Below, one piece after another: positions 43,351 through 54,342 of a DNA stretch of 64,000 nucleotides (its first letter is position 1; each line of letters opens with the position of its first letter). Below the pieces are notes generated by a model that did no database searches, was not told the origin of the DNA, and worked only from the letters and a program-made list of their open reading frames with translations. The stretch spans positions 20,022,391-20,086,390 of the forward strand of contig CM055868.1 in the NCBI GenBank assembly GCA_029582165.1. The letters are read 5' to 3'. This stretch comes from Portulaca oleracea (lineage: Eukaryota; Streptophyta; Magnoliopsida; Caryophyllales; Portulacaceae). Position numbers and translations under genes: made by a program.

Positions 43351-46320
43351 TGGAAATGGAGGATAGATTTGGAGGCAATGATATTTCTGCTGAGGAAATC
43401 CTTGATTTCCAGTCGTTTATTAATGATCATCAACTGCTTCTTATGCGTAGAACTGGGTGTCAATACACATGGAGCAATGGCACTATTTTTTCATGTATTG
43501 ACAGAGGGCTTTTGAATGCAGAATCTTTACAATGTTTTGAGAACATTTTTTATCATGCTCTTCCTCCGGGTATTTCTGACCATTCTCCTCTTATGGTATA
43601 TCTGAAGAAGGCTCCATCTATTACAAGAAGAAGGTTTAAGTTTTCTGATATGTGGGCGTCTAATGACAATTTCCTGCCTATTATTAAGGAAGCGTGGAAA
43701 AGTGTGGGTGTTGGTAACCCTATGTCCATCCTAATTCAGAAGTTAAAGCTTGTTAAATCACCTTTGTCAGTTCTGCACAAATCCTTTTACAGTAATGCTA
43801 TTGAGTCTGCACAGAAAAGATACATTACTCTTTGTGATTTGCAATCATCTTTTCAAGCTGATCCTTCAAATTCTGAGCTAAAGTTACAGATGGAAGAGGC
43901 TAAGGCTTTATATCTCAATGATCTTTCCAATGCTACTCAGCTTCTTCGTCAGAAAAAAAAGGTGGATTGGCTTAAAAGTGGGGATACTAATTCTGCATTT
44001 TTCCACTCTACTCTGAAGGCTCAACATTATCAGAAGCGCATTCTTGGTTTATTTAACAATGAGAACTGCTGGGTTGATGAGCAGGGCAAGGTTGGTCTTG
44101 TTATTGCTGATCATTTTGAAAAGTTCTTTCCGAAAAAAGAATGCTTAGGCAAGGTGAGATGGTCAACTATTATGAAGGGTAACATCCTTTCTAATGATCT
44201 TGCAAAATCTTTGTTGGTTCCAGTACCTGATAAAGAGATCAAAGAGACTATTTTTTCAATGAATGGACAAAAAAGTCCTGGCCCTGACGGATTCAATGCC
44301 ACATTTTTCAAGAAGTCTTGGTCTGTAATTGGCAAAGATGTGTGTAATGCAGTTCATTATTTCTTTTCTTCTAGTAATCTGCCTTATGAAATGAATGCTA
44401 CTTCGCTGGCCCTTATACCAAAGGTGGAAAATCCTGAGAAGGTCACTAATCTAAGACCCATATCTTGCTGTAATGTAATCTATAAAGTGATTACTAAAAT
44501 CTTGTGTACAAGACTAAGCAAGGTTCTGCCTTCCTTGATTGATGAAGAACAGTCGGCTTTTATTGGTGGGAGATCCATTATACACAACATCTTAATTGCA
44601 GAGGACATCATCAGATTTTACAATAGAAGGGTTAGCAAAGCCAAGCTGTCTATTGAAGCTTGATATTCAAAAGGCATACGACACTGTGGATTGGGACTTC
44701 TTGGAACAATTACTTCTTGCTTTGAGATTTCCTAGTCTATTGATCAATTGGATAATGTGTTATGTCAGATCTGCCTCATTCTCGGTGAGTTTTAATGGCT
44801 CTTCTTTTGGTTATTTTCGAAGTGGTAGAGGGTTGAGACAAGGTGATCCTATCTCTCCGCTACTCTTTGTTATTGTCATGGACTATTTGGGAAGAGCTTT
44901 GAAAGAGGTAATTGAGAATCCCTTGTTCAAGTTCCATCAATTCTGCCAACCTTTAAAACTCACACATTTGAGTTTTGCTGATGATTTACTTCTCTTCTGT
45001 GCTACTGATTCAAAAAGTTTGGAGCTTTTAATGGATGTTGTGAACCACTTCTCTCTCTGCTCAGGGCTTCACCCAAATCAAGCCAAATCTGAAGTCTTCT
45101 TTGCTAGTGTTAATGACTCTTTCATTCAACAAACTTTGTTGATGACTGGGTTTTCAAAAGCTGAATTGCCTATTAAATATCTTGGGGTGCCTCTTAAACC
45201 TTCAAGACTCAATCGCCATGATTGTGCTCTTTTACTATCCAAGATGACAAAGAGGCTTCAAGGTTGGGCTGTCAAGAAATTAACTTGGAGAGTGGAGTTG
45301 CGTAATAGTATTCTAATGTCGATTCATACTTATTGGGCGCAGATATTCATCATCCCAGATAGCGTGATAAATGATAATAATCATATTTGTAGAGTTTTTC
45401 TTTGGGGTGGTAAGGAATCAAAGTCTCCTCCTGTTGCTTGGACGACCTGTTGTTTATACAAGAAGGAAGGTGGACTCAATATTAGGGATGCTCACAGCTG
45501 GAATAGAGCAGTTGTTGCCAGTCTCATTTGGCAAATCATAATGAATAAAGAAGCTCTTCGGGTGAAATTGATTAAATCCCTCTATCTACGTCAACAAACA
45601 ATTTGGAATTGTGAAGTTAAGCAGAATGTAAGTTGGTATTGGTGTAGATTGGTGGGTATCAAAGATGATTTGAAGTCTTTACTTCAGGACTACTTTCAAT
45701 CCCATCGTTCTTACAGAATCAAAGATGGGTATAGTTCCTTGAAGGCTCGCTGTCCTGAGGTTGATTGGCATAAGCAGGTATGGCACAAGAATTTGATTCC
45801 CAACAATTCTTTTGTGCAATGGCTTTCTATGCATAAAAGACTCGTCACTTTGGATAGAGTTAAAAAATTTGGTTTCTCACTTGCAAATAGATGTTTTCTG
45901 TGCAAGGTTGATGAGGAATCGAATGATCATTTGTTTTTTAAGTGTGAATATTCTGTGATGTTGCGTGCTGAAGTCTACAAGCTGTTGGGTTTGGCACAAC
46001 CTACTGTCGTGAATGGGGTTCTTCAAGTTGCTATGTATCACAAGAAGCTTCAGGGGAAACATTCGCTTATCCATGCTGCTATCACTTACCATACATGGCA
46101 TGAAAGAAATAAAAGAATTTACAATGATTTAGAGAGAAGCTTCTCGGTGTTGGCCATGGTTGTGGCTCAAACGGTTCAGTTGCGACTCTGTTGAGTTTTG
46201 CCTTGTTTTCTCTTGTTTGATCAATTGTTGGGGTGTTGTTTTAGTTTTCTTGGCTGTGATAAGTTTTTCACAGGCCTTCTTTGTATACTTTTGCTTTGTT
46301 AATGGAAATTACAATCGGTT
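43338..46320 (+). pseudogene. L1-type LINE ORF2, 5'-truncated: endonuclease end, RT, zf-RVT
   Basis: The frame from 43344 starts inside the endonuclease (ILEMEDRFGGNDIS, then TWSNG and PGISDHSPLMVYL). RT follows: PGPDGFNATFFKKSW, LIPKVENPEKVTNLRPISC, KLDIQKAYDTVDW, GLRQGDPISPLLF and the catalytic LSFADDLLLF (about 44973-45000). The C-terminal zf-RVT region has CFLCKVDEESNDHLFFKC. ORF2 ends at 46194. One frameshift at about 44635-44650 splits it into 43344-44663 and 44596-46194; otherwise it is well preserved. The 3' UTR ends in a (TA)n tract. Confidence 0.92.
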
Positions 46321-46326
46321 TTTCCA

Positions 46327-46327
<1 letters not shown>

Positions 46328-46380
<53 letters not shown>
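46328..46380. repeat. (TA)n microsatellite at LINE 3' end
   Basis: About 26 TA units follow CCAAAAA at the LINE end and run up to the foldback element. Confidence 0.9.
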
Positions 46381-46381
<1 letters not shown>

Positions 46382-46600
46382 TTGTTACGGGAATTGATCA
46401 AATGAGAATTCCCTTAAAATGAGCATGTGAGCTGGAGCAAGATTAGCCATTGGATCTTAAATCAAGGGGTGAGATAAAATGGGGGACTTAGGTTTATTTT
46501 TAATGGTTGGTTTGAGAGTCTCACGTGAGGCTGCTTAGGAGATAACAAAAATGCATTAAATGTATCATGGGAAACGAAAAAGAGTCCAGCTGCTTATTAT

Positions 46601-46603
<3 letters not shown>

Positions 46604-46643
<40 letters not shown>
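46604..46643. repeat. (GA)n microsatellite in the left foldback arm
   Basis: AG repeats pair with the (CT)n tract at about 48738-48806 in the opposite arm. Tract lengths differ between arms. Confidence 0.9.
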
Positions 46644-46647
<4 letters not shown>

Positions 46648-47035
46648 TAGAGTCTCTGCTGCATGGCAACGTGTATGGAGGGCTTGGAGTCATTTTGTTA
46701 TTTGGAACACCTTGAAAGGAGGAAGAAATAAAAAGAAAGAATAGGGAAAAAAGGATTAATCTGATTATTCATATTTCATCAGTGGAGCAACAAAGAACCA
46801 AAAGAACAAGAGAAGGATTGCAAATCTAGTTTCACTGTTGATTTTCATGTCTCTGATTATTCCTCCATATATTCTCATTCAATGCGACAAACAAAAAGAA
46901 GGAAAAAGGGGGAAAAAAGAACTGGAAAAACGATTCATCTCTGTTTCACATCACAACACTTTGTCGATGATTCATAAAAGAGAAAGAAGGGCTGGGAAAT
47001 ACTTAATGTCCTCAATGAATACTCTTGATGTCCAC

Positions 47036-47640
47036 ACATGAAATACTTGATGTCCCCAATGAAAATACTTGATGCCCCCAACGGAAAAAATTTGTTGTCC
47101 CTTGTAATATTTGATGTCCCCAACAGAAATAGATGATGTCCCCACAAAAACTACATGATGTCCCTAATGAAATTCTTGACGTCCCCAACGGAAAAAACCT
47201 TACGTCCCTTGTAATATTTGACGTCCCCAATGAAAAAACATAATATCCCAATTGAAAATATCAGATGTCCCCAATACAAATACTTGATGTTCCATGTAAT
47301 ATTTGATATCCTCTATAAAAAAATTTGGTGCCCCTAGTGCAATTACTTGTATGAGTGGCGGATCTTGACCATCTGATTAGGGGTCGCCAATACACTGTTA
47401 TTTTATATAATAAACATAAAATACATAATTTTTATTCCAAATTATACTAAATTATTTTATTTTTTTTGGGTTAACGGTGGTCGTGGCCACCGTCACCGAT
47501 GCCCTAGGTCCGCCCATGCTTGTATCATAATGAAAATATTTGACGTCCTCGATGAAAATACATGATGTCCCCAATGAAAATATTTGATGTCCCCAATGGA
47601 AATACTTGATGTTCCCAATGAAATTACTTGGCATCAAGAA
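47036..47640. repeat. Minisatellite, left orientation
   Basis: Degenerate ~20-25 bp units around GATGTCCCCAATGAAAATAC, with a fixed variant CCCTTGTAATATTTGATGTC. Interrupted by a MITE at 47353-47517. Confidence 0.88.
47353..47517. mobile_element. Small hAT-like MITE
   Basis: A 165-bp insert starts GAGTGGCGGATCTTG and ends CTAGGTCCGCCCATG; the ends are inverted around GGCGGA. Flanks are ACTTGTAT (47345-47352) and GCTTGTAT (47518-47525), an 8-bp duplication with one mismatch, as hAT elements make. No coding capacity. Confidence 0.7.
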
Positions 47641-47644
47641 TTTC

Positions 47645-48335
47645 TTGTGGGAACATAAAATATTTTCATTGGGGACATCATGTATTTTCTTTGATGGCAT
47701 CTAGTATTTTCATTGGAGACATTAAATATTAAAAGGAACATCAAGTATTTTCATTGGGGACATCAAATACTTTCACTGGGGACATCACATTTTTTTGTTG
47801 GGGACATGAAATATTAATAGGGACATCAAGTATTTGCATTGGGTACATAATATACTTTCACTTGGGATATCATGTTTTTCCAATGGGGACGTCAAATATT
47901 ACAAGGGACGTCAAGTTTTATCAATTGGGGACATCAAGAATTGCATTAGGGACATCAAGTATATTTTGTGGGGACATCAACTATTTTCGTTGGGGACATC
48001 AAATATTACAAGGGACATCAAATTTTTTCCATTGGGGACATTAATTATTTTTATTGGGGACATTAAGTATTTGTATTGGGGACATCTGATATTTTCAATT
48101 GGGATATCATGTTTTTTCATTGGGGACGTCAAATATTACAAGGGACGTAAGGTTTTTTCCATTGGGGACATCAAGAATTTAATTAGGGACATTATGTAGT
48201 TTTTTTTGGGACGTCATCTATTTCTATTGGGGACATTAAATATTACAAGGGACATCAAATTTTTTTTCCATTGGGGACATCAAGTATTTTCATTGGAGAC
48301 ATCAATTATTTCTTGTATGGACATCAAGTGTATTC
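47645..48335. repeat. Minisatellite, right (inverted) orientation
   Basis: Units around CATTGGGGACATCAAGTATT repeat more than 20 times, the reverse of the left array, including the reverse of the GTAATATTTGA variant (CAAATATTACAAGGGAC). Array lengths differ, so each side has evolved by slippage. Confidence 0.88.
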
Positions 48336-48740
48336 ATTTAAGACATTAAGTATTTCCCAGCCCTTCTTTCTCTTTTATGATTCATCGACAAAGTGTTTTG
48401 ATGTGAAACAGAGATGAATCGTTTTTCCAGTTCTTTTTTCCCCCTTTTTCCTTCTTTCTGTTTGTCGCATTGAATGAGAAGATATGGAGGAATAATCAGA
48501 AACATGAACAAAAATATCTTCTCTTGTTCTTTCTTTCATATTAAACGAAATTCAACAGTGAAACTAGATTCGCAACCCTTCTCTTGTTCTTTTGGTTCTT
48601 TGTTGCTCCACTGATGAAATATGAATAATCAGATTAATCTTTTTTTCCCTTTTCTTTCTTTTTCCTTCTTCTTCCTTTCAAGGTGTTCCAAATAACAAAA
48701 TGACTCCAAGCCCTCCATACACGTTGCTATGCAGCAGAGA

Positions 48741-48810
<70 letters not shown>

Positions 48811-48909
48811 ACATAATAAGCAGCTGCACTCTTACCCGTTTCTCCAGGAGACATTTAATGCATTTTTGTTATCTCCTAAGCAGCCTCACGTGAGACTCTC
48901 AAACCAACC

Positions 48910-49833
48910 TGGAGCGTTACCGTCGTGGTGGGAAGAATGATGCTTGAGTTTTCGAGAGAAAATCAAAGAAAACGAAGCTTGGTCACCGTAGGGTTTGCAT
49001 ATGACCTTGGCTAGGAGAGTCCACAACCTTGGCCTAACATTCCACCATGATTAATTAGGCTAAACCACTATTAATCACTAAAGAGATGACTTGAACACCA
49101 CCAAATAAAGATTGGATAAAGTAAACAAGATTTTGGGAGGAGATGCTAGAGAAAGTTCTCAAGCAAGGCATTCAATATCATTCAAATCTGCCCAGAAAAT
49201 GAGGGCCAACGAGTATATATACAAAAATGAGTAAAGCCCAAAACACAGTCGTTTTAGCAGACGAAATCGGCAGAAAAGTAGGTCGACTCGGGCGAGCAGG
49301 CATCTGGCTCGGGTGAGCTTAATCACTGGCAACAGCAGAAACAACAGCTTCGGTGGGGGTCGCGGGCGCGAACTGCATCGTCGCGGGCGCGACGGTGTCG
49401 ATCAGAAATAGGGCGCGGGCGAGCATGGCTCTGGCTCGGGCGAGCCGTTAGCCTGCCACCGATGTCGCGGGCGCAAACGTGCTTGTCGCGGACGCGACCA
49501 TCTTGACCAGACGGATGGCTCGGGTGAGCCTTGCTTCTGGGCAGTTTTTCCCTGCCGACTTCATACGCACATAACTTCTTCATCCAGACTCCGTTTTAGG
49601 CCTGTAAGATATCGATGGAAAGCTCTTGGTGTGTACTTTAAGATCCCAAAATTTGAGACCCATCGGAGTTAAATTGAAGGAGTTATGACCCAAAGAGTGA
49701 AGGCGGGTCCATTTCGACAACCCACGTTGACCCGTTTACGCTTATTCTTGTCGAAGGACTTCGAACCCTTCTAAAGGCCCAAAGTCCACTCCTATGATCC
49801 AAAAGTAACCCGGACCCGTCAAGGCATTGTTCA
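48910..49833 (-). repeat. Element F 3' LTR
   Basis: It starts TGGAGCG like element D. The inner end is uncertain and is placed at CATTGTTCA by analogy with the D ending GGTTCA. It contains CGTCGCGGGCGCGACG (49379-49394), GGCTCGGGCGAGCC (49433-49446) and several variants. The CATAACTTCTTCATCC-to-GGAGTTATGACCC block is conserved with D. Confidence 0.7.
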
Positions 49834-49889
49834 CCATCTCGGGATGGTACGGCCTCGGGCCTCCGAGGGTCGGGGCACAAGCGGCCTCC

Positions 49890-51497
49890 TTAGAAGGTCT
49901 CGGTTCCCATCCAATGGATGGCCAAGATTACCCTTGCGTTTTCGATCTTCACCGGGAATTGCACTTCGAGATTCACCGTGGTTGAGGCGGCTCGTTTGGC
50001 AAATGTTACGAGGGACGAGAACGGAACCCGAGACTCTTCATCCTCCCCTTCTTGAAGAGGATTTGCCCTCAAATCCGCATCGGGTTCAACATCCTCGATG
50101 TAGGGTGAAAGATCGCCAATGTTGAACGTGGAGGAGACCCCCCCCATATCTCCGGGAAGATCGAGCTTGTAGGCATTATCGTTTATTTTCTCCAACACCT
50201 TGAACGGTCCCTCACTTCTTGGCATGAGCTTGCTTTTCCTCCGTGAAGGAAACCGTTCCTTCCTCAAGTGGAGCCAAACCAAGTCCCCGGGTTTGAAAGT
50301 GATGTTTCGGTGGTGTTTGTTGGCTCGGGACTTGTAGAGCTCATTAGTTCTCTCAATCTTCTCCCGGATCTGGCGGAGAAGCTTTTGAATCTCGGCGGCC
50401 TTCACGCTTGCCTCAAAATTCGCCCTTGCCTCCAAAGGTAGAGGAACGAGGTCGATGGGAGTGACAGGATTCACCCCGTAGCAAATTTCAAAAGGCGAGC
50501 GACCCGTAGCGAATGAAGGAGCCCGGTTGTACGCGAACTCAGCATGACAAAGCTTAGTATCCCAATCTCGTAGACTCTTGCTCACAAGTCCCCGAACCAA
50601 AGTAGTGAGGGTCTTGTTTGTGACCTCGGTTTGACCATCCGTTTGACGGTGGTGCGACGTGCTGAAAAGGAGCTTCGTTCCAAGGAGTTTCCATAGAGAT
50701 CTCCAAAAATGGCTCATGAACTTCGTATCACGATCGGAAACAATGGTCCTTGGAACACCGTGCAACCTCACTATCTCCCGGAGGAAGAGATTAGCGATGT
50801 GAGTGGCGTTGTCGGTTTTCTCACAAGCGACGAAATGCGCCATCTTGGAGAAACGGTCAACGACGACGAGGATTGAGTCCTTGGCACGCACGGTTCGGGG
50901 AAGAGCAACGATGAAGTCCATGCTCAAATCTTCCCACGGGCCATTCGGAATGGGAAGGGGAATGTAAAGCCCTTGGTGAAATTGGCTTTTTGCATGATGG
51001 CACATGATACACTTGGAAATCACATCGTGTACGTCTCCTCCCATTCTAGGCCAATAAAAATGCTCCCTCAGCATGTCAAGGGTCTTGTTGATGCCGAAAT
51101 GACCGGCTAGACCACCTCCGTGAACTTCTCGCACCAATAGCTTCCTCAACGGACACTTGGGAACACACAATTTGTTCCCCTTGAAAAGGAACCCGTCTTG
51201 GAGTACATAGGAACCACTGCCACCATCGAGGTGTGCCTTGAAGTCCTCATCTTCCTTGTAAAACTCCCGCATGTGTTGGAACCTAAGAACTCTAGCTTCA
51301 ACTACCGGAAGAAAGGAATGCCTCCTAGAAAGTGCATCGGCAACCACATTGACGCTCCCCTTCTTTTGTTTAGCCACGAAGTTAAAGCTTTGAAGATACT
51401 CCACCCACTTTGCATGACGCGTGCTGAGCTTGTGTTGACCGTTGAGGTACTTGAGAGCCTCATGGTCGGAATGAAGCACGAATTGGTTAGGTCTCAA
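49890..51497 (-). pseudogene. Element F RNase H end and integrase
   Basis: The frame opens in RNase H (RPNQFVLHSDHEALKYLNGQ, VNVVADALSRRH). Integrase follows with zinc domain HGGGLAGHFGINKTLDMLR and CIMCHHAKSQ (H-H-C-C). The core has SMDFIVALP (Asp), TIVSDRDTKFMSHFW (Asp) and HHRQTDGQTEVTNKTL (Glu), and the C-terminal part FKPGDLVWLHLRKERFP and FNIGDLSPYIED. No chromodomain is recognisable. This 535-residue stretch is open and all catalytic residues are present. It ends at 49890 next to the LTR. Confidence 0.9.
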
Positions 51498-52677
51498 GTA
51501 GTGGGACCAATGGTCAAGGGCACGAACAAGGGCATAGAACTCTTTCGTGACCCACTGAGCTTCTCGCTGAAGTAAGCGATGAGGCGCTGATTTTGCATGA
51601 GGACGGCCCCAATGCCTACTCCGCTCGCGTCACAATCCACCTCGAAGACTTGTGTAAAGTCCGGGAGAGCAAGTACCGGAGCTTCACAAAGTCGAGCCTT
51701 AAGCTTCTCAAAGGCCCCTTGGGCCGCTCGGGTCCACTCAAAGGTGCCCTTCTTCATACACTCGGTGATTGGGGCGGTTAGGGTGCTAAACCCTTTGATG
51801 AACCGGCGGTAGAACGAAGCAAGGTCCTGGAAGCTTCTCACCTCCGTGATAGTAGAGGGAGAAGGCCATGAGCGTATAGCTTCCACTTTCGAAGGATCCA
51901 CGGAAATACCCTGATCAGAGACAATGTACCCAACAAATGTGACTTGGGGAGTGCAAAATTCGCACTTCTCGAGCTTGCCAAATAACTTTTGCTGTCGTAG
52001 AACCCGGAAAACAAATTCCAAATGCGAGAGGTGCTCCGCTTCGTTCTTGGAACACACGAGGATGTCATCGAAATAAACAACCACGAATTTACCGATGAAT
52101 GTCCTCAAGACCTCGTTCATGAGTCGCATGAACGTGCTAGGAGCGTCAGAGAGACCAAACGGCATGACAAGCCACTCGTACAAGCCTCCCTTGGTCTTGA
52201 ACGTCGTCTTCCATTCATCCCCTTCTCGCATTCGAATCTGATGGTAACCACTGCGGAGGTCGATCTTGGAGAAGATTGAGAGAACCAATGAGCTCTACAA
52301 GTCCCGAGTCAACAAACACCGTCGGAACATCACTTTCAAACTCGGGGACTTGATATGGGGTACCGATACTTGATAGTGATGTTGTTGATGGCTCGACTGT
52401 CGACACACATCCGGTAGGTGCCATCCTTCTTGGGAACCAGGAGTGCCGGAACGGAACAAGGGCTCATGTTTTCCCTAATGAAGCCCCTCGAAACGAGTTC
52501 GTCCACTTGGCGTTGTAGCTCCTTGGTTTCCTGCGGGTTGCATCGATAAGCCGCTCTATTGGGAAGTGGTGCTCCGGGCATGAGGTCGATCTGGTGTTCG
52601 ATTCCCCGAATAGGTGGAAGACCTGGTGGTAGATCATGGGGAAAGACGTCTTCGAACTTGGCAACGAGGGGGGGCAA
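51498..52677 (-). pseudogene. Element F reverse transcriptase and RNase H N-terminus
   Basis: RT reads from 52677: LVAKFEDVFP, IDLMPGAPLPNRAAYR, VPALLVPKKDGTYRMCVDSR and INNITIKYRYP. After a foreign patch it resumes at [13 protein letters not shown], then [13 protein letters not shown], the catalytic [11 protein letters not shown] (about 52050-52085), GKLEKCEFC and RNase H start [19 protein letters not shown] frameshift near 51570-51540 separates it from the 49890-51497 frame. RT block 2 between YRYP and FSKID is missing. Confidence 0.9.
52270..52361 (+). other. Inverted integrase-derived patch inside element F RT
   Basis: On the plus strand, against the direction of RT, these ~92 bases read [12 protein letters not shown], then HRRNITFKLGDL. 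That is the integrase C-terminal region found in normal orientation at about 50287-50370. It replaces about 48 bp of RT (between YRYP and FSKID). The right end shares GGAGAA with the RT sequence. Confidence 0.88.
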
Positions 52678-54304
52678 TGTACATCGGTTTGTAAGACTTC
52701 GGTTTTGTCGTTCTCTCTTAGGGAGCCGACGGCCTTGGTCATAGGAACTAGGTCAATGGTCGGGTCGAGATTTCTAAGGTAAGGATATCGGTTTGAAAAG
52801 GGGGTCACGAAACAACAAATAGAACTAAGGTCGGTCAAGGAATGGAAAATGGGCTTCGGAGGCTTTTCGGGATGCAAACGGGGATGAGAAAATGGGTTTT
52901 GCAACAAGCAAATAACAAGAAGGGAGAATCAAATGGTAATTCCGTTAGAAAATACCCACCGGGCTTCCTCTTTCAAGGATAGTCCGGATTAACTTCCCCA
53001 AAGTCCATAGATAGACCCGGGGGAGTTAATGGAACGAAATTTCCTAGTTAGTTTCTATTCGCTTTCGCGAATTAGAATACTAACTATCCTAATTCCTACC
53101 TTCCAACACAAGTGTTGGATGTATTCGGGATGCTTTCGCACCCAAATACATCCCACTTGAGGGAAGGATAGGAGTGGAAAATTGATTTCCCAACTAATTA
53201 CTCACTAATATTGCTAACCCAAACCTAATCACCCATTCACACCCTTAATTACCCCCTAACCCATAGGGTTTCTAGCCACTAATCATGATAAATACTAAGC
53301 TAACAACATCCAAACCAAACATAAACAGGATTTCTAACATCAAACAACCATAAACAAGCAAGAACAATGAAATAGCAAGCAAAGAAATTAAGAACAAGCA
53401 AAGTAATTAGCAAAGTAATTAATAAAAGAGTTAAGGGAAGAGAATACTTATCAAAATGCTGTAGATGAACAAAGGAAAGCAATAAAAAGATGATCCAACA
53501 ATCTTTCAATTGATTGAATCCCCAAATCTTCAATAATAAACACAAATCTCCAAAACCCTAGATTAATCTCTCACTAATTTCCCTCTAAAATCCACTAATT
53601 ACAAGCTGAAACAATGTCTAAGTCTAACCCTAGATAGGTTGAGTCTCCCCCTCAAAATCGCAGCAAAAGAGCTATTTTAAACCCCCCAAAACAGTTTGCC
53701 AAAACGCAGAGTTTAAAGCCGAAGAAACGCAGATCAACAGAGGGGTCGCGGGCGCGACCACCCCCCGTCGCGGGCGCGACGAGCGAAAACTGCCCTGGCG
53801 ATTTTCTCTTCGAGGCGTCGTGGCTACGGTGTCCTAAGACCGTGGGCACGGTCTTTCCCTGTCGTCCTGATCCTAGCACACGCCCACCGTGGCTACGGTG
53901 GCCATGACCGTGGCCACGGTCACTCTCGGCTCCATTGCACTCTGCGCGTAGCGAGTGCTACGCCATTCATGGCGGGGGCTACGGTCCAGCTTCCCTTCCC
54001 TTTATTCTTCCTTCTTTCCGAGGCATGTAACGCTCGATCCGAAGGTCGTAGCATGCGTTACTTCACTAATCGGCACCAAAGGTCGGGAGTGTGGTCCCGG
54101 GTCGACTCCGTCTCGGTTTCCGGTCCGCCAGACGGAAAAATGCCAAGAATCTTTGTAAAAGGCCCGTTTTGCTACGTTTTTGGTGAAAACTCCAAAATCT
54201 AAAAAATAACCAAAAACACATTAAAAGCTATGAAATTAAACTACGAAACGAGTTAAAAGCCTAAGGATTTAGGCGGTATTTAGACACCAAATCGGGTCTA
54301 AACA
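52678..54304 (-). repeat. Element B 3' LTR
   Basis: 1627 bp from TGTACATCGG to GGGTCTAAACA. Palindromes include GGTCGCGGGCGCGACC (53744), CGTCGCGGGCGCGACG (53766), AGACCGTGGGCACGGTCT (53837) and TGACCGTGGCCACGGTCA (53905, a perfect 18-mer). Confidence 0.93.
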
Positions 54305-54342
54305 CCCCCGCACACTTAAACTTTTGCTCGTCCCGAGCAAAA
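54305..54342 (-). promoter_or_regulatory. Element B polypurine tract and adjacent stem-loop
   Basis: The minus strand reads AAGTGTGCGGGGG against the LTR start TGTTTAGACCC. The stem-loop at 54322-54342 (TTTTGCTCG, loop TCC, CGAGCAAAA) is identical to the one in element C. Confidence 0.82.

Larger units (their letters stand above)
46381..48909. mobile_element. Foldback/TIR DNA element with minisatellite arms
   Basis: About 46490-47035 is inversely repeated at about 48340-48909. Between them a ~23-bp minisatellite (GATGTCCCCAATGAAAATAC type) runs in one orientation up to about 47640, then inverted from 47645. The whole region is a ~2.5 kb imperfect hairpin. The left terminus is near 46381 (GTTACGGGAATTGATC); the right terminus is cut by element F at 48910. 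It encodes no transposase; the GDIKY/WGHQ-repeat ORFs are products of the minisatellite. Terminal sequence suggests a MULE-like or foldback class, unproven. Confidence 0.75.
48910..52677 (-). mobile_element. Element F: Ty3/gypsy retrotransposon (pol half), minus strand
   Basis: Contains 3' LTR, integrase, RNase H and RT in gypsy order. Element B is inserted at 52678, between protease and RT, so gag, protease and 5' LTR should lie beyond the right end of the window. Its LTR family is that of D (iMet PBS). Left flank CAACC (48905-48909) is one half of the expected target duplication. The RT carries an inverted patch from integrase and a frameshift precedes integrase. Confidence 0.85.

Noticed and set aside
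43158..43463. ORF made of poly-Tyr, Thr and Ile runs
   Set aside because: It is only a translation of (ATT)n/(TAA)n microsatellites.
47754..48199. Long plus-strand ORFs with repeated GDIKY/WGHQ/FSLGTS peptides
   Set aside because: They are products of the ~23-bp minisatellite; frames change with unit length and no protein family is recognised.
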